From Candidatus Saccharimonadota bacterium (GTDB lineage: Bacteria; Patescibacteriota; Saccharimonadia; Saccharimonadales; Saccharimonadaceae), in NCBI GenBank assembly GCA_017404795.1, contig JAFRBR010000024.1, positions 19,017-83,016 of the forward strand: DNA of 64,000 nt. Reading direction: 5' to 3'. This document shows, one piece after another, positions 32,564 to 41,674 of the stretch. The notes under the pieces are model-generated. The model was not told the origin of the DNA. It searched no databases and was given only the letters and a program-made list of their open reading frames with translations. The position numbers and the translations under genes were made by a program. The first letter of the stretch is position 1. Each line of letters begins with the position of its first letter.

Positions 32564-32995
32564 GTGAACATAAAGAATAGCCTGAGGCGAATGAATTTTA
32601 AGGTGAAGCGGGATTTTTTGACGGTAGAAAATGTGGTATTGATACTGGCGATTGTGCTGTGTCTTACGTGGACTTATCAGACGATCGCGGCGATGAGCCG
32701 AAACTGGGAGTTGTCGGAAAGGTTGACGGAAGAGCGTAAGAATTTGGAATTGATTAGCCTCGAGGTGGAGGCGGCGGAGCTGACCAATGAATATTATAAG
32801 TCGAATGAATATCAAGAGTTAATGGCGCGGCGGAACTTGGATAAAAAGTTGGACGGCGAAAATATGGTGGTAATGCCAGAGAATTCAGAGGAAGCAAAAA
32901 ACAAACACCAAGAGGAATCTAAAGTAGCGGCGGATGAAGAGCCGGAATATACGAATTTTGAAAAATGGATGATGTATTTGTTTCCAAAATACTAG
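32564..32995 (+). CDS. FtsB/DivIC-like septum-formation-initiator protein
   Basis: 143 aa bitopic membrane protein: basic N-terminus, one membrane helix (about 24-42, LILAIVLCLTWTYQTI), coiled coil (about 48-80, ELSERLTEERKNLELISLE), then 'ARRNLDKKLDGENMVVMPEN', a tail pattern common in FtsB/FtsL-like proteins. Probably part of the divisome. GTG start; TATAAT ends 7 nt before it (leaderless). Confidence 0.7.
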   Translation: MNIKNSLRRMNFKVKRDFLTVENVVLILAIVLCLTWTYQTIAAMSRNWELSERLTEERKNLELISLEVEAAELTNEYYKSNEYQELMARRNLDKKLDGENMVVMPENSEEAKNKHQEESKVAADEEPEYTNFEKWMMYLFPKY

Positions 32996-33030
32996 TTTAA
33001 TTTTGAAAGAGCTTGTGGTATAATTTAGGT

Positions 33031-33840
33031 ATGAAAAGAGGTAAACTAGGTTTTACTCTGATTGAAGTGGCGATTTTTTTGGTAATTACGGGAGCTTTGT
33101 TTATAAGCGTGGCGGTGGGGGTGCAGAATTCAATATATCAACAGAGGACAAATGATTCGATTCAGAATTTCATGGAGTTTTTGCGGACGGCTTATGCCGA
33201 GGTGACGGATGTGCAAAATACAGGAGGGGGGAGGTCGGAGCAAGCGATTTATGGTAAATTGATTACTTTTGGTGAATCGCGTAATTTGGCGGGAGAAACA
33301 GTTACTGATGAAAATGAGTTTTTTGCGTACACGGTGATTGGTGATATTGGAGATTCGAATGGGCAAGGGACTTTTGAGGCCTTGAAGGTGTTAAATGCAA
33401 ACGTGATTCGTGAGGTGACTAATGACGAGGGTGAGAAGTCGGTTGACTTGGTGGGGATTACGGAAAGTTATTTGCCAAAATGGGCGACCCGGATTGAGCC
33501 GGCTTGTGATGGCGACTTGGCTGGTTGTAAATTTGAGCAACTGAAAGGAATGATGCTAATTGTGCGGCATCCGAATTCGGGGACGGTGACGACGATGTGG
33601 TCGGATGATTTGGTGGAAGTGAACAGTTTGATTGAGAGAATAAAAAAGGGAGAAAGTGTATCGGTAGATATATTTAGCAATAATTTTGAATTGAAGCAGA
33701 TCGATTTTTGCATTAATACTACTGGCGAGGAGGCCAATGTGAGGAACCGCGCAGACGTGAGGGTGATAAAGGGAGCAAGAAACGCTTCGGGAATAGAATT
33801 AGTGGCTAGTGATATGGAGGGATACAAATGCGGAGAGTAG
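33031..33840 (+). CDS. Type IV prepilin-like protein 1
   Basis: 269 aa with a class III signal: MKRGKLG|FTLIEVAIFLVITGALF, so prepilin peptidase would cut after Gly7 and methylate Phe; Glu5 of the mature protein is present. The C-terminal domain has three Cys and is not a known minor pilin. The start at 33031 is chosen because TATAAT ends 6 nt before it. First gene of a three-gene pilin operon. Confidence 0.88.
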   Translation: MKRGKLGFTLIEVAIFLVITGALFISVAVGVQNSIYQQRTNDSIQNFMEFLRTAYAEVTDVQNTGGGRSEQAIYGKLITFGESRNLAGETVTDENEFFAYTVIGDIGDSNGQGTFEALKVLNANVIREVTNDEGEKSVDLVGITESYLPKWATRIEPACDGDLAGCKFEQLKGMMLIVRHPNSGTVTTMWSDDLVEVNSLIERIKKGESVSVDIFSNNFELKQIDFCINTTGEEANVRNRADVRVIKGARNASGIELVASDMEGYKCGE

Positions 33841-34757
33841 ATTTGAAGACGCGAAAAGGGTTTACGATGGTGGAGTTGTCGCTATCGATTGCGTTTATTG
33901 CGGTGTTGTCGATTATTGTGGTGGTGGTGATTGCTAATGCGGTGTCGGCGTATCATAAGGGGTTGACTTTGAACCAATTAAACACAGCGGGGATGGATGT
34001 AGTGGAAGAGATGCGAACTACGGTGCAGAGTTCGCCGGCTCGTTCTGCGGCACGGGAGTGCGCAGGGGTGTATTCCGATTCGGTGACTGCGAAGCAGAAT
34101 TGTGAAAAAGATAGCGGATTAAGTTTTATCTACCGAGAACGTTACGCCAAGGTGCAGGTAGGTAATAGCTCGCCAAATGTGCCGGTGTTTGGGGTGTTCT
34201 GTACGGGGGCGTATTCTTATCTTTGGAATGCGGGGTATTATTTTAGCGATGATTACAAGATGGATGAGAATGTAAGTGGCGGTATTAAATTAAAGTTTTT
34301 GAAAGCGGGAGAGGATAGTGTAGTGACTTATGAGAATTTTAAATTATTAAAAGTGCAGGATGAAAACAGGTTGGCTTGTAGAATAGCAGCAGGGGTGAAT
34401 TTGAGTAGTTTGAGTGGAGGATCTTACTGGTATAATAGTAATCACTCGAGTATGCCTAGTGGCAATATGATTGATTTATCTTCGCAACCGGCTGATGAAG
34501 AGCCGATGGATTTGTTGGAAGGTGATAATAATTTGGCGATTTATCATCTGTCTACGGCGTTGCCGGCGGAAGGAGAAGCGGGGAACATGCTGTATGCGGC
34601 TTCATTTGTATTGGGGACGGTGCAAGGAGGCGTTAATGTCAGCGGAGGAGGAAACTATTGCGCTACTCCGGAGGATTATGCTAATGCCAGTATAGAGAAT
34701 TTTGATTATTGTGCAATTAATAAATTTAATTTTGCCGCTCAGGCGACCGGAGGATAG
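33828..34757 (+). CDS. Type IV prepilin-like protein 2 (PilW/PulJ-like)
   Basis: 309 aa. Prepilin motif KTRKG|FTMVELSLSIAFIAVLS with Glu5, then a long extracytoplasmic domain with several Cys (ARECAGVY, AKQNCEKD, FCTGAYS). The N-terminus overlaps the preceding gene by 13 nt, so it is translationally coupled. Likely a minor pilin in the same pilus. Confidence 0.85.
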   Translation: MRRVDLKTRKGFTMVELSLSIAFIAVLSIIVVVVIANAVSAYHKGLTLNQLNTAGMDVVEEMRTTVQSSPARSAARECAGVYSDSVTAKQNCEKDSGLSFIYRERYAKVQVGNSSPNVPVFGVFCTGAYSYLWNAGYYFSDDYKMDENVSGGIKLKFLKAGEDSVVTYENFKLLKVQDENRLACRIAAGVNLSSLSGGSYWYNSNHSSMPSGNMIDLSSQPADEEPMDLLEGDNNLAIYHLSTALPAEGEAGNMLYAASFVLGTVQGGVNVSGGGNYCATPEDYANASIENFDYCAINKFNFAAQATGG

Positions 34758-34760
34758 AGA

Positions 34761-36068
34761 ATGAAGAGTGATCAATCAAAATTTAAACAAGGCGCGGCTT
34801 CGTTTTATATTGTGGCGTTTTCGACTTTGATACTTTTGATTGTAGCAACGAGTTTTGCAGCAATAATTATTTCGGAGATTGCAAGGACTTCTAATGATGA
34901 TTTGTCGCAATCGGCTTATGATTCGGCGCTGGCGGGGGTGGAAGACGCGAAATTGGCGTATTTTACTTATCAAAACTGTGTGGATGAAAATGTGAATAAT
35001 GGTGATTGTGGACAAATAAGGGAGTATATGGAAAGCGCCGCGGAACAACAAGATTGTGATATGGTGGCAAGAATACTTGGTAAAATTGGCGAAGATGATG
35101 AGGGGGGAGAGGTGCTGGTGCAGGAATCTGCTGGTGTAGATAATAATATGCAACAGGCTTATACTTGTGTAAAAATGCAGACAGTGCTGAGGGATTATCG
35201 TTCTACTTTGTCTAGCTCGACACAGACTAAGGTAGTAAAAGTGAAGTTTGAAGAACCGGCGAAAGCAAGTGATATCAACCGAGTTAAGATTAGTTGGTAC
35301 GAAACGGCAGAAGGAAATTATCATTATACTAATGTAAGTAGTGCGGGAAAAGTGGTATTTCCGAAGATAGGTAGTGCAGAGGCGGCTGCTCCGCCAACGA
35401 TTTCGGTGGCTATGGTGCAGACGGCGGGAACCTTTAGTCTGAATGATTTTGATGTGACAATAGGAAATACGACGGACCGAGGAATGGTATATTTGGTGCC
35501 AACTAAAAATGCCGAAACGGCAAGTAAAAGTGTAGAAAACAATTATGATGGAGTATGGGATGGGACCGAAAACAAAGTAAAAGCAAGTTCGGTGCAAAAA
35601 TCTAATGATAAAAGAGCGGTGAATCTGCCACATGTGGTGTATTGTGATGAGGACTCGACAGCAGAATTTGCATGCTCGGCCATAATTGAGCTGCCAGAGC
35701 CGGTGGGCGGAGCTAGGAACGATAATACCTTTATGTTTGTGGTGAGTTTGCCTTATGGTAAGCCGTCGACGGATTTTGCGTTGGAGTTCTTGTGTAAAGA
35801 CGGGGTTACTTGTGGGAAACAAGTAGTTAATGACGAAGGGGAAACAACGATTGAAGACGCGGGGCAGGCATATCTTGATGGAGTACAAGTGGAAGTGGAC
35901 TCGACAGGGCGAGCAAATGATTTGTATCGTAGAATAAGGGTGAGATTGGAGTCAGAAGCCAACAGTTCGTATTTGTCATTGATGGGGCCGCTAGAACTTC
36001 TGGGCGACAGTAATAATTCGGAATTGCTGAAAAAAGTAGATGCAGTCACAAAGGAATGGAATTTTTAA
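34761..36068 (+). CDS. PilX-like pilus-associated protein
   Basis: 435 aa. N-terminal KQGAASFYIVAFSTLILLIVATSFAAIII gives a membrane helix like PilX/GspK-type minor pilins without a canonical Gly-Phe cut site. A large Cys-containing outer domain follows. It starts 3 nt after the previous stop, in an operon with the two prepilins. A long minus-strand frame (34776-35888) is a shadow of this gene. Confidence 0.75.
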   Translation: MKSDQSKFKQGAASFYIVAFSTLILLIVATSFAAIIISEIARTSNDDLSQSAYDSALAGVEDAKLAYFTYQNCVDENVNNGDCGQIREYMESAAEQQDCDMVARILGKIGEDDEGGEVLVQESAGVDNNMQQAYTCVKMQTVLRDYRSTLSSSTQTKVVKVKFEEPAKASDINRVKISWYETAEGNYHYTNVSSAGKVVFPKIGSAEAAAPPTISVAMVQTAGTFSLNDFDVTIGNTTDRGMVYLVPTKNAETASKSVENNYDGVWDGTENKVKASSVQKSNDKRAVNLPHVVYCDEDSTAEFACSAIIELPEPVGGARNDNTFMFVVSLPYGKPSTDFALEFLCKDGVTCGKQVVNDEGETTIEDAGQAYLDGVQVEVDSTGRANDLYRRIRVRLESEANSSYLSLMGPLELLGDSNNSELLKKVDAVTKEWNF

Positions 36069-36094
36069 AAAAAGAAGAGCTACCAGGCTGCTCT
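36067..36094 (-). terminator. Terminator of tRNA-fMet built from a copy of its D arm
   Basis: On the minus strand AGAGC-N9-GCTCT followed by TTCTTTTTTT. Eighteen bases (36077-36094) are identical to the D-arm region of the tRNA at 36160-36177, so a tRNA arm serves as the terminator stem. Confidence 0.8.
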
Positions 36095-36108
36095 CTATTC
36101 TATTTATA

Positions 36109-36185
36109 TGGTTGCGGGGGTTGGATTTGAACCAACGACCTTTTGGTTATGAGCCAAACGAGCTACCAGGCTGCTCTACCCCGCG
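36109..36185 (-). tRNA. Initiator tRNA-fMet (CAT)
   Basis: 77 nt with encoded CCA. The initiator hallmark C1:A72 mismatch is present and overall sequence is close to E. coli tRNA-fMet. The anticodon stem is TTTGG/CCAAA, so only two of the three usual consecutive G:C pairs above the CTCATAA loop are present (29:41 is T:A). Confidence 0.96.
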
Positions 36186-36208
36186 GTATGTTGCTGTATT
36201 ATTATAGG

Positions 36209-37582
36209 TTATTTGGATTTTTTTGTCAAGAGGTTTTTGGCGGCAAGCTTAATGAAGTAGTTGTAGCTATTGGTAGAGTGAGGGATACTGGCGAGTTCGA
36301 TAGCGGTGAGATTGTGGCGAATGGCGACGGCTAGCTCGGCGGCGATTAATTCGGCGTGAGGAGCAACGATGGAGGCGCCGATGATGTGACTACTACGGTC
36401 GGCGAGAAGTTTGACAAAACCATAATCAAAATTGTCAATTTTGCTGACAGGGATGTCGCTAAGTTTGACGAGGGATTGGTGATATTTGCGATCGCGCTTT
36501 AATAAGTCGTCTTCGTTGAAACCGACGGTGGCGATTTGAGGGAAAGTGTCGACAGTACGGACGAAACCTTGATAGTTGACAGGAGTTTTGACTTTGTTGA
36601 TGATGTTGTTGGTCAGAGTGGCGGCTTCGGCTTGAGCGCGGTCGGTGGAGGATTCGTTGCCGAGGCAATCGCCGATGGCGTAGATATGCTTGGCGGAGGT
36701 TTCGAAGAAGCGGTTAACGGTAATGCCGGATTTTTGGTATTTAACTTTGGCGTTTTCGAGACCGTAGTCGAGGCTAGGTTCGCTGCCGGTGGCAAGGACG
36801 ATGCAATCTACACGGACCATTTTTTCGGAGTTGTCATGACGGAAAACGACGCGCTTACTGAATTCGTCTTGCTCCAATGCGACGACTTTGCAACTAGGTA
36901 GAACGGTGATACCAAGTTTCCTGGTGAAATATTCGGCTAGTAAATCTCCGACTTCGCGATCTTCGCGGGGGAGAAGGCGTTCGGCGGTTTCTAGAATGAT
37001 GACTTTGATACCGAGTTCGGCGTAGTAGGCGGCGATTTCGACGCCGGTGCTACCACCACCAATAACGGCAACGGCTTTTGGTAGACGAGAAATCTTGATG
37101 GCGGTTTCGGGAGTGAGATGCTTGACGGTATCGACACCTGAGATTTCGTGGACTTTGAGTCGGGAGCCAGTAGCAAGAATGAAGTGCTCGGCGGTGTAAG
37201 TCTTTTCGTTGACGGCAATAGTGTGAGGATCGATAAAATTAGCGTAGCCCTTGATGCAGGTGATGCCGGCGGATTCAAATGGTTTTTTATTGTTGCCGCC
37301 AGATTCGATGACGACTTTGAGCTCGCGGGCGGGAATAGTGGGGAGATTAAAATGGAAATCTTGAGACTTGAGTTCGGGAAAAGTCTGAATGCGGGAATAG
37401 GCGTGAGCAAACCCTAAAGCTACAGCGTAGGGGACATCGCGAGTGTTGAGATTGGCACCACCAAAGAAACGGCCTTCGACAAGGGCAACTTTTTTCTTGG
37501 CTTCAGCAAGCCTAAGGGCGGCGGTGGAACCAGCGGGGCCACTGCCAATAACTAAATATTCAAAATCATATTTTTTACTCAT
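36209..37582 (-). CDS. FAD/NAD(P)-dependent oxidoreductase, dihydrolipoamide-dehydrogenase-like, lacking the redox disulfide
   Basis: 457 aa with FAD site GSGPAGSTAALRLAE, NAD(P) site VIGGGSTGVEIAAYYAE, a second FAD motif YAIGDCLG and the C-terminal dimerisation domain. In lipoamide dehydrogenase and mercuric reductase the signature is GGTCxNxGCxP; here it reads GGANLNTRDVP, so both cysteines are gone. The C-terminal HPT-SE dyad motif is altered to HSTNSYN. It is therefore not a lipoamide dehydrogenase; it may pass electrons by another route. It reads leftwards and ends 24 bp from the tRNA-fMet gene, which is on the same strand. Confidence 0.85.
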   Translation of the reverse strand: MSKKYDFEYLVIGSGPAGSTAALRLAEAKKKVALVEGRFFGGANLNTRDVPYAVALGFAHAYSRIQTFPELKSQDFHFNLPTIPARELKVVIESGGNNKKPFESAGITCIKGYANFIDPHTIAVNEKTYTAEHFILATGSRLKVHEISGVDTVKHLTPETAIKISRLPKAVAVIGGGSTGVEIAAYYAELGIKVIILETAERLLPREDREVGDLLAEYFTRKLGITVLPSCKVVALEQDEFSKRVVFRHDNSEKMVRVDCIVLATGSEPSLDYGLENAKVKYQKSGITVNRFFETSAKHIYAIGDCLGNESSTDRAQAEAATLTNNIINKVKTPVNYQGFVRTVDTFPQIATVGFNEDDLLKRDRKYHQSLVKLSDIPVSKIDNFDYGFVKLLADRSSHIIGASIVAPHAELIAAELAVAIRHNLTAIELASIPHSTNSYNYFIKLAAKNLLTKKSK

Positions 37583-37584
37583 CT

Positions 37585-37830
37585 TTATATTATTTTATCA
37601 CGATTTTCGTAAACATAAGCAAAATCGGCGTGATATTTTTTTAATTCTTTGACAATGGCGCGGTCTAAATCTTGGTCGGTGATGATTTTTTTGGATTTTA
37701 AGGATTTAGTGGCGTCTTTAATAGCGCGGTCAATAAAGAGGTCGGCGGCACCAGTAGGGATGCCGAGGGCTTTGGCGTGGATTTTGAGAGTGCGTTTGAT
37801 GCTGGCTTGGTTGAAGGGGGCAGAGGTCAT
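37585..37830 (-). CDS. 81-aa small protein of unknown function
   Basis: Begins MTSAPFNQASIKRTLKIHAK; helical, Lys-rich, no membrane segment. Not recognised. The start at 37830 is favoured over the longer frame because GGAG lies 7 nt upstream and ATGA overlaps the stop of the membrane-protein gene at 37827, implying coupling. It ends 3 nt before the oxidoreductase start region, so all three minus-strand genes may form one unit. Confidence 0.65.
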   Translation of the reverse strand: MTSAPFNQASIKRTLKIHAKALGIPTGAADLFIDRAIKDATKSLKSKKIITDQDLDRAIVKELKKYHADFAYVYENRDKII

Positions 37831-38531
37831 AATGATACTCCTAAAACGATTAGACTTGCGATAAGAAGATAAAATAAGGTAAGGCAAAAACGGAAGAAAG
37901 GTTTGTTTTTGAAGCGGAATTTGAGATAATCGGCGAGATTGTGGCCGGTGGAGTTGAGAATTCGAATGATGATGAGAGGGGAGATGACGATAAGAGCAAA
38001 AAGCATAATGAGGCCGGCGCGAGCGGGGCCAATGAGATTGAATTTCATGATGGTGATAATAATGAGGAAGTAGACTGGGAGAGTGAAAATGAGTTCTGGG
38101 ACGATGGAAATGAGACCAAGGACAAAAGCGTCAGAACGAGATTTGACCTGAGTTAAACGAGCGCGAAAACTTGTGGCGAGGCGACGAGAGATAAATAACT
38201 CGGTGCCGGAGCTTTTGCGAAAATATAGACCTAAAATGATAAAAGCGAGAGCTAGAAAGATGCCAGACATAAGCCAGGCAAAAATATCACTGTCAATGAT
38301 GAAGGTAGTGGTTGGTGAGCAACATAAGATGATATTAAGGCAAAGAAAAACTAAGACGACGGCGGTTTCGACGCCGATGATAAAAAATGTAGCTAGGTCG
38401 GAGGCTTTTTTGTAGGAAAATTTGCCATGCATATAATGGTTAAAAAGTGCAAAAATGCCAGGAACTAGTTGCAGAAAAACCAAAATTAAGGCAGATAAAA
38501 CTAGAATTCCCAAAGAGGTTAAAACGCTCAT
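37827..38531 (-). CDS. Multi-pass membrane protein of unknown function
   Basis: 234 aa with about six hydrophobic helices (ILVLSALILVFLQLVPGIFAL, FFIIGVETAVVLVFLCLNIIL, WLMSGIFLALAFIILGLYF, GLISIVPELIFTLPVYFLII and two more). No motif recognised. The start at 38531 is set by TATAAT ending 6 nt upstream (leaderless). Confidence 0.75.
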   Translation of the reverse strand: MSVLTSLGILVLSALILVFLQLVPGIFALFNHYMHGKFSYKKASDLATFFIIGVETAVVLVFLCLNIILCCSPTTTFIIDSDIFAWLMSGIFLALAFIILGLYFRKSSGTELFISRRLATSFRARLTQVKSRSDAFVLGLISIVPELIFTLPVYFLIIITIMKFNLIGPARAGLIMLFALIVISPLIIIRILNSTGHNLADYLKFRFKNKPFFRFCLTLFYLLIASLIVLGVSL

Positions 38532-38591
38532 GCCTAAATTATAGCACAAAAGGGGTTGTATTTCTAGATGGTTTATGCTAGGGTCTAGCGC

Positions 38592-40148
38592 ATGAAGAAA
38601 AAAATAATATTATTTATCATTTGTGGGGGACTGGTGATGAGTGTGGTTTTGCCAGTAGCGGGAGGGTTGATGGGGGTATTAAGGGTGACAAATACTTATG
38701 CCGAAATGGGGGATGAGGAAGAGGGAGGGGCGGGAGATGAAGACGGGATGGAAGTGTTGGGTGGTGAGAGTGGGGATGACGACAACGAAGATGGAATGAG
38801 CGTGGATGAGGACGATGAAGTGCCGAGTCCGGATGAAACAAGCGAAACAAATGAAGAGGTATTGCCACAATTATATATTAGGGCTGTGAACCCGGGGTAT
38901 AAAATTGATGGCGTGAATAATGTCGGGGAGATGATAGAAATTGCCCGAGTGGGAGACCTCGATACACCAGTTTTGCTCGCTGGGACAACTGTCAGTTATA
39001 CTAATTCAAGCGGGAATACAGCTACGCTGGTTGAATTTCCCGAGCACAGTTGGATGGACGGCGAGAGCATCATCCTAAGATTGGCTAGTTCGCCAGGTGT
39101 TGAATTAGCCAATCTTTCCTACAGTAAGACTTTGGCTATGAATGCGGGACTAAGTTTGCTGGTGAATGGTGAAGTGGTGGACGAAGTGTGTTGGACGGGG
39201 AAGGAAGGGTGCTATAAAGCGTTTTCCTCGTCAAAGCCAACTACGCTAGTACGTAATTTGGAGACGGGAGAATTTGAACATCAGTTTGTCTATGAGCCAG
39301 AATATCGAGCGGAGAATTATCGAGTGGAGGAGGTAACACCGGCGGAAGAAGGAGATAATACGGTGGTAAGTCCGCGGTGTCGGAGTTTGCAATTTTCGGA
39401 GATTTTGAGTTATTATGAAAGTGCAAAATCGGAACAATTTATTGAATTTTATAATGAGGGGGCAAGTGCGGTGAATCTTGAGGGGTGCAAGGTGAGGTAT
39501 AAAAATAAAAAGTATATGCTAAGCGGGGTAATAGAGCCGGAGGGGTATTTTGCTTATTATCCGGCGGGGTTTAGTTTGACAAAAAATCCGGTGAATGTGA
39601 ATAAATTGGAGCTGGTGGATGCGGATGAAGCGGTGGTAGATACGATGGAGTACCCTAATGGACAGCGTAAAAGTACTGCCTATGCTCTGCTAGGAATAGA
39701 TGAAGCGGGTGGGGAAATCTGGAAGGTGACTTATGCACCGACGCCGGGCGCGCCGAATAATTATCAAGAGTTTAAGACTTGCGAGGCGGGGAAAGTTATT
39801 AATCAGGCGACAGGTAATTGTGTAAAAGTAGCCAGTGTGAGCGAAAAAATTTGTCAGGAAGGGTACTATTTGAATATTTTGACGGGGAGATGTAAGAAAA
39901 AGACAGTGGCGGAGGCTAAAACTTGTAAAGAGGGCTACTATTTGAACCCAGAAACGAATCGGTGTCGAAAAATAAAGGAAAATACTGGAGCTGATTATAG
40001 TGTAGAGCCAGAAAATTATGAGGAGAACTCGTCGTTTATTGCTTTATATGCGGTGCTAGGTGTGGCTGGCGTGGGGTTGATCTATTTGGGGTGGGAATTT
40101 AGAAAGGAAATAGCGAAGATTTGGCGAAAAATTCTGAGGAAAGAGTAG
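38592..40148 (+). CDS. Secreted, membrane-anchored protein with lamin-tail-like domains and Cys repeats
   Basis: 518 aa. Signal peptide (to about 38), acidic linker (EEEGGAGDEDG...), two lamin-tail-like beta domains (about 92-215 and 268-392; the second has SEILSYYESAKSEQFIEFYN), three short Cys repeats (CEAGKVINQATGNC, CQEGYYLNILTGRC, CKEGYYLNPETNRC), a C-terminal membrane helix (FIALYAVLGVAGVGLIYLGW) and a basic tail. A cell-surface binding or structural role is inferred; the Cys repeats could be substrates of the DsbA-like enzyme at 30269. Confidence 0.75.
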   Translation: MKKKIILFIICGGLVMSVVLPVAGGLMGVLRVTNTYAEMGDEEEGGAGDEDGMEVLGGESGDDDNEDGMSVDEDDEVPSPDETSETNEEVLPQLYIRAVNPGYKIDGVNNVGEMIEIARVGDLDTPVLLAGTTVSYTNSSGNTATLVEFPEHSWMDGESIILRLASSPGVELANLSYSKTLAMNAGLSLLVNGEVVDEVCWTGKEGCYKAFSSSKPTTLVRNLETGEFEHQFVYEPEYRAENYRVEEVTPAEEGDNTVVSPRCRSLQFSEILSYYESAKSEQFIEFYNEGASAVNLEGCKVRYKNKKYMLSGVIEPEGYFAYYPAGFSLTKNPVNVNKLELVDADEAVVDTMEYPNGQRKSTAYALLGIDEAGGEIWKVTYAPTPGAPNNYQEFKTCEAGKVINQATGNCVKVASVSEKICQEGYYLNILTGRCKKKTVAEAKTCKEGYYLNPETNRCRKIKENTGADYSVEPENYEENSSFIALYAVLGVAGVGLIYLGWEFRKEIAKIWRKILRKE

Positions 40149-40180
40149 GGAGTGGAGGTTGGGTGGAGGCTTGTTGAAAT

Positions 40181-40798
40181 TTAGTGGGATTTGGCGTATT
40201 GGTGGAGTTTGGTGATGAGTTCGTCAAAGACTTGCTCGCGGGTCTGGTCGCCGTTGATTTCGACGAGGAGACCTTTGGACTTGTAATAATGAAGAACGGG
40301 AGCGGTCTTGGTGCGGAATTCTTGGAGGCGGGTGGTAAAAATCTGGGTGTCTTGATCGTCGGCGCGATCGCCACGATCGCCTAAAATTTTGGCGGCCTCG
40401 AAACGCTTGGTGACGTCGGCTTCGGAAATATTAAGAAGAATAACGGCTTTGATAGGGTGGTCGGCACTTGCGGCGGCAGACATGACTTCGTCTTCTTCGC
40501 CGTGCCAACGGCCGATGGAGGAGAGGACTAGGGGATAATTTTGTAAATCTGGGCGAGCAAAATAGGGCAAAACCCATTTGTAGAAAATATTAGCAGGAGT
40601 AAGAACGCCTTGATCGGAGTAGTGTTGCTTGGTTTGTTGCTCCATGGAGCGGATAATCATGCCGGAGGAAAGAAATTTGCCATTGAGTGCTTCAGCTAAT
40701 TTGATACCTTGAGTATCTTTGCCAGACATGGGGAGGCCAAAAATATTGATACTACCGGTGCCGAGCCAAGATTTAATGGTGGCGATTTGGTTGTCCAT
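40181..40798 (-). CDS. Adenylate-kinase-like nucleoside monophosphate kinase
   Basis: 205 aa. Walker A is GLPMSGKDTQ (usual GxPGSGKGTQ with Met and Asp substitutions), then SSGMIIRSME, VLSSIGRW in place of LDGFPR, and a short lid with RGDRADDQDTQIFTTRL. A divergent paralogue of adk (14520); substrate uncertain. TATAAT ends 7 nt before the ATG. Divergent from hrcA. Confidence 0.7.
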   Translation of the reverse strand: MDNQIATIKSWLGTGSINIFGLPMSGKDTQGIKLAEALNGKFLSSGMIIRSMEQQTKQHYSDQGVLTPANIFYKWVLPYFARPDLQNYPLVLSSIGRWHGEEDEVMSAAASADHPIKAVILLNISEADVTKRFEAAKILGDRGDRADDQDTQIFTTRLQEFRTKTAPVLHYYKSKGLLVEINGDQTREQVFDELITKLHQYAKSH

Positions 40799-40864
40799 AG
40801 TTTATATTATATCACGAGATATAAAATTCATTATATCTTGGGAGTTTTGCGTCAGGATACTATA

Positions 40865-40902
40865 TTGGCACTGTTGACACGAGAGTGCTAATTTTGTATA
40901 AT
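40865..40902 (+). promoter_or_regulatory. hrcA promoter with CIRCE operator
   Basis: CIRCE: TTGGCACTG-N9-GAGTGCTAA (40865-40891). TTGACA (40874-40879), 17 nt, TATAAT (40897-40902), both perfect; the operator covers the -35 and spacer, so HrcA would repress its own gene. Confidence 0.92.
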
Positions 40903-40908
40903 TAAAGT

Positions 40909-41664
40909 ATGAAATTGACTGAGCGACAAGAGGAGATTCTTTGTCAGATTATAGAGGAATATGCGGAAACGGCTTCGCCGGTGGGGAGTGTGACGATGGC
41001 GAAACTTTTTGATGTGTCGCCGGCGACGATTCGAGCAGAAATGGCACGCCTAGAGGTGATGGGGTTGATTGCGCAGCCGCATACTTCGGCGGGGCGAGTG
41101 CCAACAGATGCGGGGTATCGGTATTACGTGAATCATTTGAATGTGGTGGGAGACGACTGGGAAGCGGATTATGCAGAGCAAACGCCGGAAGTTAGAGTGA
41201 TTGGAGAGGGGCAATACGGCCGAGCGGTGCACGTGATTGAGCGGCGGATTAATTCGCAGTCCCAAGCGGATACCGCGATTAGAGGAGCAGTGGATGCTTT
41301 GGTGGAGTTGACGGGTAATTTGGGTCTCGCAACGATTGGTGGACAATTGTATCTGGCGGGAATTGCGAAGTTGTTTACGCAGCCGGAATTTGGAGACACG
41401 AGGCGAGTGCAAGCGGTAGCCAAATTATTAGATAATTTGGAGCCGTGGCTAAGAGAGGCGGCGCCAGGTGAGGCTCTGAATATTTTTATTGGTCACGAGA
41501 ATCCGATTGGTAAAAATTCGGAGGTGTCGTTGATTATTTCAAGGTTTAAATCGCCGTTTTCGGACCGGAGTTATATTGGTGTACTTGGACCGACGCGGCA
41601 AAATTATGCGCGGGTGATGGCTTTGGTGCGTCACGCGGGGCAAATGTTAGAAGAAATTTTGTAA
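40909..41664 (+). CDS. hrcA: Heat-inducible transcription repressor HrcA
   Basis: 251 aa (usual about 340; the central part is shortened). N-terminal winged helix: MKLTERQEEILCQIIEEYAE, SPATIRAEMARLE, PHTSAGRVPTDAGYRYYV. C-terminal GPTRQNYARVMALVRHAGQML. It binds the CIRCE sites here and at dnaK. The ATG lies 6 nt after TATAAT with no SD (leaderless). Operon with grpE. Confidence 0.95.
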   Translation: MKLTERQEEILCQIIEEYAETASPVGSVTMAKLFDVSPATIRAEMARLEVMGLIAQPHTSAGRVPTDAGYRYYVNHLNVVGDDWEADYAEQTPEVRVIGEGQYGRAVHVIERRINSQSQADTAIRGAVDALVELTGNLGLATIGGQLYLAGIAKLFTQPEFGDTRRVQAVAKLLDNLEPWLREAAPGEALNIFIGHENPIGKNSEVSLIISRFKSPFSDRSYIGVLGPTRQNYARVMALVRHAGQMLEEIL

Positions 41665-41674
41665 AAGGAGGAAA

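Noticed and set aside
34776..35888. 370-aa minus-strand frame
   Set aside because: Antisense shadow of the PilX-like gene; basic, His/Ile/Arg-rich composition and no promoter or SD.
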